Virus record (IMG/VR): IMGVR_UViG_3300020170_000014
Location: 1 to 40,117 of that record
Source of the DNA: a virus
Reading direction: 5' to 3' (one strand)
Length of the DNA stretch: 40,117 nucleotides
The stretch's first letter is position 1; the number at the start of each line of letters is the position of its first letter. Positions 32,311-39,991 of this stretch are shown here, piece after piece. Below the pieces are notes generated by a model. It worked only from the letters and a program-made list of their open reading frames with translations. It did no database searches and was not told the DNA's origin. A program made the translations under genes and the position numbers.

Positions 32311-32519
32311 AGATTATCCTTGTGCTTTCTTGCATACTGGTTACGCTTCCTACGTTGGTAATCTAGGCTCTGTGCCTTGAAATGACAGTCATAGCAACCG
32401 TTCTCTACCCATACAATAGGCATCTGATATCGTGAGTCCCACAACTCCAGCGGTTTGCCACATTCGCAGAAAGTCTGAGCTTTAGTTTTTTCGTAATAAA
32501 TGCACTGGTAATTATTCAT
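32307..32519 (-). CDS. Small zinc-ribbon-like early protein
   Basis: 70 residues. CECG (about 18-21) and CYDC (about 42-45) form a C4 zinc site, followed by a basic tail (QRRKRNQYARKHK). ATGA overlaps on both sides. Possibly a nucleic-acid-binding early protein. Confidence 0.6.
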   Translation of the reverse strand: MNNYQCIYYEKTKAQTFCECGKPLELWDSRYQMPIVWVENGCYDCHFKAQSLDYQRRKRNQYARKHKDNL

Positions 32520-32794
32520 GATTTTTCTCCCGCATTGCTTCTTGCTCTACCACAACAAGAAGACCCATCAATATGCCATAGATCCTTATCTGGTAGATGA
32601 CACGGACATTTACAGAGTATTCTATCATTGACTTGACCCAGTGGTTTGGTACTTATTTTCATCTCTTTCAAAACTTCTTCTGCGGATGTTCCATATTCAG
32701 GAAAATTAATACTACCGTCTTCTTTATATCCAAATATCTCTTGACACATGCCCAAATAAGTTGCGTACCACTTATTAATATTAAATCTATTCAT
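32516..32794 (-). CDS. Small Cys/His-rich early protein
   Basis: 92 residues. Helical N-terminus (KWYATYLGMCQEIFGY), then a C-terminal metal-site candidate CKCPCHLPDKDLWHIDGSSCCG. Unknown function. Confidence 0.55.
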   Translation of the reverse strand: MNRFNINKWYATYLGMCQEIFGYKEDGSINFPEYGTSAEEVLKEMKISTKPLGQVNDRILCKCPCHLPDKDLWHIDGSSCCGRARSNAGEKS

Positions 32795-32824
32795 ATAAAT
32801 TATTCCGCTCCTTTCAAGCTTTCC

Positions 32825-33181
32825 TTATGTAGTCTCCTTTGGGGAGTATATGGATTCTATTTTGATCGCTATCTCTTCTAGCTGGTCGTAAACTTCTTGC
32901 TCACCACTCCAATCTGTCAGCAAGTGTGTTCTAACTATCTCTGCTGCTTTTCGGATAGTATCGGTTCTTGTGGAGGTGATGGCTTGGTCAATCTTGTCAT
33001 TCGCCCAGTCGATCACATCTTCATAGCAAGCGTCTGGTTTGAATTCTACCTCAACCTCTGGTGATTCTGGATTGCTGCTATATTCCTCATCCAAAAATGT
33101 ACCAAAGAACTCCCTGCGTAGAACTTCATAATCTCTAATATCTTGTTTTACTGTCTCTACTTCACTGGTTGGTTTATCCAT
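32825..33181 (-). CDS. Acidic early protein, unknown
   Basis: 118 residues, rich in D and E (EEYSSNPESPEVEVEFKPD), helical. No domain recognised. It starts 2 bases after the stop of the 33183 gene. Small acidic early proteins are often host-directed, but nothing specific is visible. Confidence 0.55.
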   Translation of the reverse strand: MDKPTSEVETVKQDIRDYEVLRREFFGTFLDEEYSSNPESPEVEVEFKPDACYEDVIDWANDKIDQAITSTRTDTIRKAAEIVRTHLLTDWSGEQEVYDQLEEIAIKIESIYSPKETT

Positions 33182-33182
33182 A

Positions 33183-33461
33183 TTATTCTCCCTTCAAGCC
33201 TAATTTAATACTTTGTATACGTTGGTTAAACTCATGGGCTGCATCGTTCCATCCTGATGAATGCACGTCTTCGTCGGTAATCTCAATAGTATTCTCATAC
33301 GGAATGCTTTCCATTACCAGGCCATCAAGGAGGGTAGAAAAGAAGGCACAGAGTTCGTCTGTTGCCTTCTCTCCATTAAATTCAAAAGTTCCGTATCCCT
33401 TTTCATGACTCTTAAATAAAATATCGCCAATTTGTTCACGGATATCTTCAACTGCTGTCAT
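33183..33461 (-). CDS. Early protein, paralogue of the 30833 gene
   Basis: 92 residues. Shares FSTLLDGLVM and WNDAAHEFNQRIQSIK with the 30833-31198 protein but lacks its Cys/His insert. The ATG overlaps the previous stop (ATGA). Unknown function. Confidence 0.6.
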   Translation of the reverse strand: MTAVEDIREQIGDILFKSHEKGYGTFEFNGEKATDELCAFFSTLLDGLVMESIPYENTIEITDEDVHSSGWNDAAHEFNQRIQSIKLGLKGE

Positions 33462-33619
33462 AGACTATGTAAAGTATTTCTATTCGGTTCAAAAGGGTCA
33501 GCGGGTAAGCCAAGTGCTTCTCTATAGCGCCGTACCTGTAGATATACGACCATGCCGCCAGTTATTGCACCGAATAGAAATACTCCTCCAAAAAATAAAT
33601 ACATTATAAATTCACTCAT
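33458..33619 (-). CDS. 53-residue membrane protein
   Basis: MSEFIMYLFFGGVFLFGAITGGMVVYL forms one glycine-rich membrane helix, followed by a cytosol-type tail (QVRRYREALGLPADPFEPN). ATGA overlaps on both sides. It begins MSEF, like the 30833 gene at the matching place in the duplicated block, so the duplication boundary runs through its start. Unknown role. Confidence 0.6.
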   Translation of the reverse strand: MSEFIMYLFFGGVFLFGAITGGMVVYLQVRRYREALGLPADPFEPNRNTLHSL

Positions 33620-33999
33620 AACCCATGCTCCTTTTGGATATCTGAAATGATACTTTTAGCAGTTTCGAGGACTGAATTTCTATCACATTCACACTCATCT
33701 CCATCAGCAATCGAGTACCCACACAGTTGACAGGTACAGCAAGAGCCATGAGTTGATTTACGTTTATTTTTTTGTTTTTCTATCCTCTCTTTACACTCCT
33801 GGAGGAGTTGGGAGAGCAGATCAGTTATAAGCACTCTTAGTTCTTCCTCAATCTCTGTGCGTGGAGCATAGTCTTCCTCACCCCATGTCACTATCATGAC
33901 TCCTTGGCGTTGCAAGTCTCGTTTGACCAATTTATTTAGCAGTTTTTCCCACTCAGGCTGTGGTTTATCTGTCTGAACTGGTAGTTGTGCGTCATTCAT
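33616..33999 (-). CDS. Early protein with zinc site, duplicate of the 31195 gene
   Basis: 127 residues. Both ends match the 31195-31686 product. Here the centre carries CCTCQLCGYSIADGDECECD, a possible zinc site absent from the other copy. AAGGA precedes the ATG. Unknown function. Confidence 0.6.
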   Translation of the reverse strand: MNDAQLPVQTDKPQPEWEKLLNKLVKRDLQRQGVMIVTWGEEDYAPRTEIEEELRVLITDLLSQLLQECKERIEKQKNKRKSTHGSCCTCQLCGYSIADGDECECDRNSVLETAKSIISDIQKEHGL

Positions 34000-34001
34000 G
34001 A
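33943..34001. repeat. 59-bp direct repeat, copy 2
   Basis: Second copy of 31450-31508; covers the start of the 33616-33999 gene. Confidence 0.85.
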
Positions 34002-34011
34002 TTGTATCCTT

Positions 34012-34227
34012 TCAATAAATGTTTACTTTTGGTATGACAATAACACCTCTCACATCGCCACCGTTTAGGCATTCCCTAGCAACAACACAGTAATCATCCG
34101 TTTCTTTTACAAGGAACCCCGTTGTTATAAAACGTGCAATATCATACTTTTCTATTTCTGGCGTTGTTTGGTGATTATATTGATTAGAGTCTGTCCATTT
34201 TATAGTTATTACTTCTTTTTTATTCAT
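34012..34227 (-). CDS. Small conserved phage protein
   Basis: 71 residues. IKWTDSNQYN..., TTGFLVKETDDYCVVARECLNGGDVRGVIVIPKVNI: a beta-rich pattern (GWLVxExxDxxxVAxxxxxxxxVxGVIxIPxxxI) I know from uncharacterised phage proteins. The ATG overlaps the previous stop. Function unknown. Confidence 0.7.
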   Translation of the reverse strand: MNKKEVITIKWTDSNQYNHQTTPEIEKYDIARFITTGFLVKETDDYCVVARECLNGGDVRGVIVIPKVNIY

Positions 34228-34574
34228 TTCTCCTCCGTATCTAGTGTAGTGAGTAGGTCTTTGGAACGTTGGCGTTGTTCGGATTTTAAATTGTTTCTAT
34301 TCATAGCCAAAATTATATTTCTAGGGATACTTTCCCCTGTTCCTATGCTCATCAATTCCCAATAAGACATCGCGGTGTCTTCATCATTGCCTATTATTTC
34401 TTCCACCATTTTCTTAAAGAGTTCTTGTTGTTGGAGGAGAACAGACTTTATTTCCTCATCGCATTCGTACGCTTCCCCTGTTTTTTTAAATTTTTTCCAC
34501 TCTTCCATTTTCTCTTGTATAAAGTTATTCATTGGTTTGCTTCGCTCACATTTTATTTCATCTAGTGATTTCAT
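34224..34574 (-). CDS. Early helical protein, unknown
   Basis: 116 residues, charged and helical (NNFIQEKMEEWKKFKKTGE, SVLLQQQELFKKMVEEIIGN). No domain. An alternative start lies at the second Met (residue 15); neither has a clear ribosome site. Confidence 0.5.
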   Translation of the reverse strand: MKSLDEIKCERSKPMNNFIQEKMEEWKKFKKTGEAYECDEEIKSVLLQQQELFKKMVEEIIGNDEDTAMSYWELMSIGTGESIPRNIILAMNRNNLKSEQRQRSKDLLTTLDTEEK

Positions 34575-34581
34575 CCCTGTT

Positions 34582-35205
34582 TTACAAGTTGTTTGCTTGC
34601 TCCTTTAGCTCGTTAGCTTTGTCTATCAACTCTTGAGCTTTTTTAAGTAATTCTGATTTTTTATCATCAATAACTATGCCTGTTATTTTTTTAAAGATCT
34701 CTGCATCAAATTGCGGTATAGAAGTTATGCAACCTCTCTGCTGCTCAGTAGAATTAGACCAGAAACTAGCCCATGCATCTTTATACGCAAAAGTTTTTAA
34801 ACAACCTCCCAACTCTCTGTAATTTGGATAATTATTTTTATCATCTTTTGACATGTCCTTTTCCTCAACCCACTTAATTAAATATATTTTTACCTCATTT
34901 TCTCTTAACTCCTTTAACGTATCAGCATATTCTTTCTCAGAGACATCTTTGTTGAATATCCTGATATTTTTTTGATATCCTTCTCCTTTTGACTCAGATT
35001 TTCCACTCCCTAAACAAAAAATCATCTTTTCGCTCATTCTCAACCCAACAGAAAAGTCGCAGAAGTCGCAGAAGTTGCAGAAGTTGCAGAAGTCGCAGAA
35101 GTTGCAGAAGTTGCAGAAGTCGCAGAAGTTGCAGAAGTTGCAGAAGTCGCAGGAGTTGCAGAAGTTGCAGAAGTCGCAGGAGTTGCATCTCATATTGTTT
35201 AACAT
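34582..35205 (-). CDS. Tandem CxxC-repeat protein
   Basis: 207 residues. Residues 6-51 are a run of DFCNFC units, giving about 16 CxxC-spaced cysteines. A conserved domain then starts VGLRMSEKMIFCLGSGKSESKGEGYQKN and runs through RELGGCLKTFAYKDAWASFW and AEIFKKITGI. I recall the same order (Cys run plus this domain) from other metagenomic genes, so the repeat is a protein trait and not junk. A coiled-coil tail ends it. Possibly a metal-rich nucleic-acid- or protein-binding arm; function unknown. AAGGA precedes the ATG. Confidence 0.65.
   Translation of the reverse strand: MLNNMRCNSCDFCNFCNSCDFCNFCNFCDFCNFCNFCDFCNFCNFCDFCDFSVGLRMSEKMIFCLGSGKSESKGEGYQKNIRIFNKDVSEKEYADTLKELRENEVKIYLIKWVEEKDMSKDDKNNYPNYRELGGCLKTFAYKDAWASFWSNSTEQQRGCITSIPQFDAEIFKKITGIVIDDKKSELLKKAQELIDKANELKEQANNL
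35055..35187. repeat. 9-bp tandem repeats in the Cys-run gene
   Basis: About 15 units of GCAGAAGTT or GCAGAAGTC on the plus strand, often in a TTC (T/T/C) order. They encode the DFCNFC run on the minus strand. The array is probably variable in length. Confidence 0.85.
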
Positions 35206-35252
35206 AAGTTTTTCCTTTTTTTAAATTTATAAATAAAAGTTTTATAACCCTA

Positions 35253-35405
35253 TTAGTCTTCTAAGATACGCGCTTTCCACCAAAAATAACCAATGAGGAT
35301 AATAACGCCAATGTTAATAGTATTTGAATTAGGATCATAATTTTTAATAAGAAAAAACCAATCAATAGCAACCAAATTTACATAAAGAACATCGCAGTTT
35401 TTCAT
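35253..35405 (-). CDS. 50-residue membrane protein
   Basis: Starts MKNCDVLYVNLVAIDWFFLI, then NYDPNSNTIN and a second hydrophobic part IGVIILIGYFWWKARILED. AGGAG lies 9 nt before the ATG, only 5 bases after the previous stop. One or two helices. Unknown. Confidence 0.6.
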   Translation of the reverse strand: MKNCDVLYVNLVAIDWFFLIKNYDPNSNTINIGVIILIGYFWWKARILED

Positions 35406-35409
35406 ATTC

Positions 35410-35691
35410 TTATTCTCCTGATAACCCCTCATCTTCTAGTAACGCCCCCATAAGGGCGTAATTGGCAACATCAAGCCAACATTCTTTGACTGTTTCTCGA
35501 GGGGGTTTTCCTCCCCGTTTCACATCATTAATCTTGTCCTTTGCTCGTACAATAATTCCCTGCCGCCCATCATCCATAAACACGTCTCTGTGGTGGTTAT
35601 TTCTATCAACAAACAATTCATAGGCCTCTTCAAAAAGCGCACGCATTTTATCTGCGGTATCTTTTAGCTTGGATGTTGCTGGTTCTGTCAT
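35410..35691 (-). CDS. DUF1599-like nucleotide-modification-associated protein
   Basis: 93 residues. ALFEEAYELFVDRNNHHRDVFMDDGRQGIIVRAKDKINDVKRGG and ECWLDVANYALMGALL fit a short all-helical phage domain (nucleotide-modification-associated type, DUF1599). By analogy it may act on nucleotides or support DNA modification, but no methylase or kinase partner is visible here. It overlaps the previous gene by 44 nt. Confidence 0.5.
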   Translation of the reverse strand: MTEPATSKLKDTADKMRALFEEAYELFVDRNNHHRDVFMDDGRQGIIVRAKDKINDVKRGGKPPRETVKECWLDVANYALMGALLEDEGLSGE

Positions 35692-36148
35692 AAGTCTCCT
35701 TTCTTTCTAGTGATTCTTTAGCTTTATACAACTTCTTTTTTTCAATCAATCCTCGTAATTCATCAAACTCCTCGGCTACCGTTGTCCAGTACTCAATTCG
35801 CTCAAGTATTTGTTGCTTTCTTTGTCTAACTAGATCTTGGTTGCTCAAAAGTTTATCAACAGATACATATCCTCTGCTCTTACCACCATCAGAGGATTCT
35901 ACTGATACGTTGTAGAACGCCCTAGTAGCTTTTCTGGCTATCTCTACTTGTACCTGTACAATGAGCATTCTTGCTTGTTGTAAGCGGTATTGGTATGCCG
36001 CCTCGGTATTATCCCACTCAAAGAAGTCGTGGAGAACGCTATTCTGGGATTCCGCTCTTGCAAGAACAGCGGTTGCCGTTAACAAGCCACCTTCTTTTTC
36101 TAACATTTTTAATTCTTCTAATAATCGTGGATTTATTTTTTTAATCAT
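35648..36148 (-). CDS. Conserved phage helical protein, unknown
   Basis: 166 residues. SVLHDFFEWDNTEAAYQYRLQQARMLIVQVQVEI, then YVSVDKLLSNQDLVRQRKQQILERIEYW. The LHDxFEWDxxxAAxxYRxxQAR pattern is common in uncharacterised phage early genes. AAGGA precedes the ATG. Function unknown. Confidence 0.7.
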   Translation of the reverse strand: MIKKINPRLLEELKMLEKEGGLLTATAVLARAESQNSVLHDFFEWDNTEAAYQYRLQQARMLIVQVQVEIARKATRAFYNVSVESSDGGKSRGYVSVDKLLSNQDLVRQRKQQILERIEYWTTVAEEFDELRGLIEKKKLYKAKESLERKETYDRTSNIQAKRYRR

Positions 36149-36358
36149 AAATATCCTTTTTTAACATAACTGCCAATACATACCCAAACCCACCGTATAA
36201 TAACCCAACTCACCGTTCCTGTCTTACCATGTCTTAACTAAACCAACGATACCCTAACCCTCCTGCCAAACCATACCAGAACTCACCTCACCAAATAATA
36301 ACTTACCCCTCCAGCCATACCAAAACTGTCCAAAACGGACCCAACCATTCCAACACAC
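36149..36358 (-). other. Strand-skewed non-coding gap
   Basis: 210 bp without a gene. Over 36181-36360 the plus strand has only 11 G and very many C, so the transcript is GU/A-rich and C-poor, with many GG and GGG runs. Short motifs recur: AGTT(T/C)TGGTATGG at 36315-36327 and 36271-36283, and GGT(G/A)AGTT several times. It may form G-quadruplexes or bind a regulator in RNA. Confidence 0.5.
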
Positions 36359-37087
36359 TTATTGCGCTACTGAGAATGTGCCATTGTTGCCACCACGTTC
36401 AGGACGTTGCTCACCTACGCCGCAAGCAAAGCCTGCTATATTAATTAGATTTGCAATCTGTTCTAGCGAAATCACATCAGCGTTAAATCTAATCTCAAGG
36501 TCGCATAACCAATCATTAAGTTGTAATCTATAGCGTAAGTCAGCACTCCCCATACCAACGCGTACCATGTCTTCACGCATGAGAATATTCTTAGGGTGCT
36601 TAGGATCAAAGCCGAAAAGTCCCTCAGGTCTATCATCAGGGTCAAAGAGTGTTACTTTGAGTCGTTTCTTGCTGCTTGATGTAGCACCGCTCGTAGGGAC
36701 AATAGCCACCTTCTTTTTTCCCATTATTGAATAGACAGGAATAAGATCAGACTGGTCGGTAGTGATAAACATTGCTCCTCGAATCAAAGTCATTGTCACA
36801 CCTTCAATATTACGAGTCGCAGCGACAATTGCTTCTTTAAACCATGCCCCACGAACACATAGCTCGCCCGACTGATTTATGTACGGCGTGTTCGAGTAAT
36901 CATCAATAGGATCACGTGTCTCTCTGCCCTTAGTTGCGAGCTTCTGTTGTTTAACGCGCATCATCTCTTTAGCTTTCTCGCTCCACTTATGGTAGATAAG
37001 CGGCGAGTCACTTTTAATGGTTAATATTGCTCTCTGAATATTTGATTCAGGGATTTTTATCTTTATATCTTTCTTGGCAAAAGCCAT
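36359..37087 (-). CDS. Conserved phage protein, unknown
   Basis: 242 residues. SPLIYHKWSEKAKEMMRVKQQ, PYINQSGELCVRGAWFKEAIVAATRNIEGVTMTLIRGAMFI, MVRVGMGSADLRYRLQLNDWLCDLEIRFN, and the ending NIAGFACGVGEQRPERGGNNGTFSV. This series is typical of a phage family of unknown role. The Gly-rich closing loop recalls RAMP (Cas7-like) folds, but that is only an impression. AAAGGA precedes the ATG. Confidence 0.7.
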   Translation of the reverse strand: MAFAKKDIKIKIPESNIQRAILTIKSDSPLIYHKWSEKAKEMMRVKQQKLATKGRETRDPIDDYSNTPYINQSGELCVRGAWFKEAIVAATRNIEGVTMTLIRGAMFITTDQSDLIPVYSIMGKKKVAIVPTSGATSSSKKRLKVTLFDPDDRPEGLFGFDPKHPKNILMREDMVRVGMGSADLRYRLQLNDWLCDLEIRFNADVISLEQIANLINIAGFACGVGEQRPERGGNNGTFSVAQ

Positions 37088-37189
37088 AAAACTATCCTTT
37101 CTTTTGCATAATATATATTCTTACAGGTTTAGGCTCATCGTATCGCATAAGTGTTTCAACAATAAGTCTCCTTAAAAATAGTTGATAAC

Positions 37190-38053
37190 TTACATAGCAT
37201 CAGTTGCCGATGGTCTCATTTGATACACCTGGTTAATGCGGTCAAATCTGTGTTCAACCTCATTTTTTACCCAGTCGTATGCTTCGGGGTGATTATGTTT
37301 AAGCATGGCAAGGCCAACATCAATAGCATAAGGCGCTATTTCTGGCCAATTTCGAGCCATCATCGCCATAACCCGAGAGAACTGTCCCCGCCTATCCCCA
37401 CATAGAAACGTAATTGCTTGCTGTGTTAAGAGGCTATCCATTTTTTTGAGATAGGGAGCAGCAAGACCATCTTTCCACCTCTTTGGTCCAAAATAGTCGA
37501 TAAGGATCATGTCGTTTCCATCCAGAACCCAGTTGTCTGGCTTAAAGTCCCCCAAGACCTCCGTAGGACAAGTGATAAGGGGGCTCTCTACTCTTCCACC
37601 GGGGAGTCTATCCAAGAACTCTAATATTTTTAGGGAAATCCATCTTTTGTAGTCAAGAGCATAGCCATTAGAGAGTTTAGACTTCAAGTCCTCTCCATCA
37701 CCATGCATCTCATCAATCATAACAATTTGGTACGAACCACCAGCTTCTACCTGAACAGCATTGATACGATGATTTTTAGGAATAACCACTCCGGCCTTCT
37801 GTAGTTCGTTTCTATAGGCAATAGTTTCATCAACAAGCATTCGTGCTTCATCCCACGTATATCCCTTATGCTCACCACCACAGAACTTAGCAACACACTC
37901 TTTATCTGCTCCTGGATAGTCTGCAATACGCACCACCCGTGCTTGTTTTCCATTGGCAAGATTAACTCGACGCAGTTCGGGAATAACCCCTACGGGAATT
38001 CTTTGCATTGGTTCAATCAGAGTTGATAATAACGGCAACTCGGTACGTGCCAT
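37190..38053 (-). CDS. Protein-kinase-fold phosphotransferase
   Basis: 287 residues. Kinase-like landmarks in order: ARVVRIADYPGADKECVAKF (VAK, Lys56), helix-C candidate Glu in TWDEARMLVDETIAYRNEL, hinge region YQIVMIDEM, catalytic loop LGDFKPDN (Asp169, Lys171, Asn174) and a DFG-like LIDYFGP (Asp186). All ATP/Mg residues seem present, so it may be active. It lacks a typical activation segment and resembles atypical or antibiotic-kinase-like folds. Target unknown; host proteins are plausible, as with T7 0.7 (analogy only). It has its own strong promoter. Confidence 0.72.
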   Translation of the reverse strand: MARTELPLLSTLIEPMQRIPVGVIPELRRVNLANGKQARVVRIADYPGADKECVAKFCGGEHKGYTWDEARMLVDETIAYRNELQKAGVVIPKNHRINAVQVEAGGSYQIVMIDEMHGDGEDLKSKLSNGYALDYKRWISLKILEFLDRLPGGRVESPLITCPTEVLGDFKPDNWVLDGNDMILIDYFGPKRWKDGLAAPYLKKMDSLLTQQAITFLCGDRRGQFSRVMAMMARNWPEIAPYAIDVGLAMLKHNHPEAYDWVKNEVEHRFDRINQVYQMRPSATDAM

Positions 38054-38083
38054 AACGTAACAACTACTATAAATAATGTATGT

Positions 38084-38112
38084 ATAATAGTATACTTTTA
38101 TGTATATGTCAA
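38084..38112 (-). promoter_or_regulatory. Strong promoter with operator, kinase gene
   Basis: Minus strand: TTGACA (38107-38112), 17-bp spacer, TATTAT (38084-38089), 30 nt before the ATG at 38053. The spacer contains TATACATAAAAGTATA (38091-38106). A second inverted pair GTATA-ctat-TATAC overlaps the -10. Repressor control is likely. Confidence 0.75.
38088..38108. promoter_or_regulatory. Operator-like near-palindrome, kinase promoter
   Basis: Reverse complement identical over 21 bp to 30739-30759 at the chaperonin operon. It lies between -35 and -10, where a bound repressor would block RNA polymerase. Confidence 0.6.
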
Positions 38113-38119
38113 GATAGTG

Positions 38120-38515
38120 TTATTTATATGGTGTTTTCTCTTTCTTTAGTTCTTTTAACCGCTCAGACCAATACAAATAGGCCATTTTTCGGTCTTTTGT
38201 ATGAAGCAGGTTTGACTTCAATCGTAGCGAATCAAACCGACCTTGTCCCAACTGTTTAATTTTGAACTCTCTATAAGCCTCTCTATCTTCTTTTTCCCAG
38301 TATCTGTGACATCCAAAGCAAAGCGTATCGCAGTTTTCCTCGTCGAATCGAACACTTTCCATGCGTCGTCCAAAGTAGTGGGAACACTGGGTTTTCTTAG
38401 AATATACTCCGCACCGAACACATGTATACCTATCCCGTGTACGTATATACTTTGAGAACATAGAGTCAGCTTTGTCTATTTTTAGATACATCTCTTCCAA
38501 AAGGACAGGATTCAT
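38120..38515 (-). CDS. NinG/HNH-like nuclease
   Basis: 131 residues from the ATG at 38515 (GGGAG upstream). DKADSMFSKYIRTRDRYTCVRCGVYSKKTQCSHYFGRRMESVRFDEENCDTLCFGCHRYWEKEDREAYREF: CxxC plus SHYFGR and CFGCH make a zinc-supported His-Asn-His-type site as in phage NinG recombination proteins. It may resolve branched DNA or recombine phage DNA. It overlaps the preceding surface-protein gene by 50 nt. Confidence 0.8.
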   Translation of the reverse strand: MNPVLLEEMYLKIDKADSMFSKYIRTRDRYTCVRCGVYSKKTQCSHYFGRRMESVRFDEENCDTLCFGCHRYWEKEDREAYREFKIKQLGQGRFDSLRLKSNLLHTKDRKMAYLYWSERLKELKKEKTPYK

Positions 38516-39053
38516 TACTACAAATCTCCCTATCCCCACCCCAATACGTAAGATCACTTTCACAATAAGGACACTTTTCTTTGTTTTTAGTGTATTTAAC
38601 TATCAAAATACCAACTCCTAAAACAAGAACCGCCCCTACAATAAGATACCAGTTAAAGTCTCCTGTTGCGGGAAGTTGTGCACTTATTCCTGCTTCTTGG
38701 GTATTGCAGTGGTCTTGTGCTCTGAGACAACCAAGGCTCCCAGTTCTCCCATCAGTTCGTCCATCAGATCGGTCTTCTCGTTGAACATCAGTAGAATCTG
38801 ACGTTGAGTTTGGATACTGTAGTGAAAATTGCGTAGGATTAGAGCTTGGGCTAGCAGAATAACTAGCTGTAGGACTAAGAATAGGACTATAAGTGACATA
38901 CGGACTCCTTGTTGGAACAATACTAGGGGAAGGACAGTCATTTTCTGCTTGTGGTGTTCCACAGTGTGTCCACGCAAATACCATCTGAGTTGATTCCCCT
39001 AATACTACAAAAAAAATAATAAGTAAAAAAATACCAATAAAAAATTGCTTCAT
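38466..39053 (-). CDS. LPATG surface-type protein with zinc-ribbon tail
   Basis: 195 residues. N-terminal hydrophobic signal (1-27), Ser/Thr/Pro-rich ectodomain (40-100), LPATG at 127-131, membrane helix 136-153, then KYTKNKEK. Unlike normal sortase substrates it does not stop there: a C4 zinc ribbon (C161, C164, C178, C183, CPYCESD...CSNESC) follows on the predicted cytosolic side. It could be a sortase-anchored outer part plus a released tail, or a membrane-spanning sensor. AAGGAG precedes the ATG. Confidence 0.7.
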   Translation of the reverse strand: MKQFFIGIFLLIIFFVVLGESTQMVFAWTHCGTPQAENDCPSPSIVPTRSPYVTYSPILSPTASYSASPSSNPTQFSLQYPNSTSDSTDVQREDRSDGRTDGRTGSLGCLRAQDHCNTQEAGISAQLPATGDFNWYLIVGAVLVLGVGILIVKYTKNKEKCPYCESDLTYWGGDREICSNESCPFGRDVSKNRQS

Positions 39054-39054
39054 A

Positions 39055-39791
<737 letters not shown>

Positions 39792-39798
<7 letters not shown>

Positions 39799-39962
39799 AC
39801 TTTCTCCTTTCTAATTTCTTTATTCTTTTTATTTACTAATCTATAACAACTATCGTGGTAAAACACATAGTGTCCCCATGATTTTCTCCATTTGTAACGT
39901 CTTTGATTAACTGCTAAGAATTGTCCACAGTGTCCGCACAAAACAATAACTGTTTTTTCCAT
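39792..39962 (-). CDS. Small zinc-finger-like protein (56 aa)
   Basis: Starts MEKTVIVLCGHCGQFL and continues YKWRKSWGHYVFYHDSCYRLVNKKNKEIRKEKVC. CxxC (9-12) and HxxxC-type ligands (HYVFYHDSC) could hold one zinc. It is the first gene after the contig join in the early direction and overlaps the next gene by 7 nt. Confidence 0.6.
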
Positions 39963-39991
39963 ATTAAGAAAAAGTAAGTATAAAAAATACA

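Noticed and set aside
35055-35187. CRISPR-like array
   Set aside because: Units are 9 bp with no spacers and are fully coding (CxxC run).
37092-37148. 18-residue frame (MRYDEPKPVRIYIMQKKG) before the 36359 gene
   Set aside because: The AAGGAG upstream is too far from its ATG (19 nt) and fits a TTG in another frame better. No further support.
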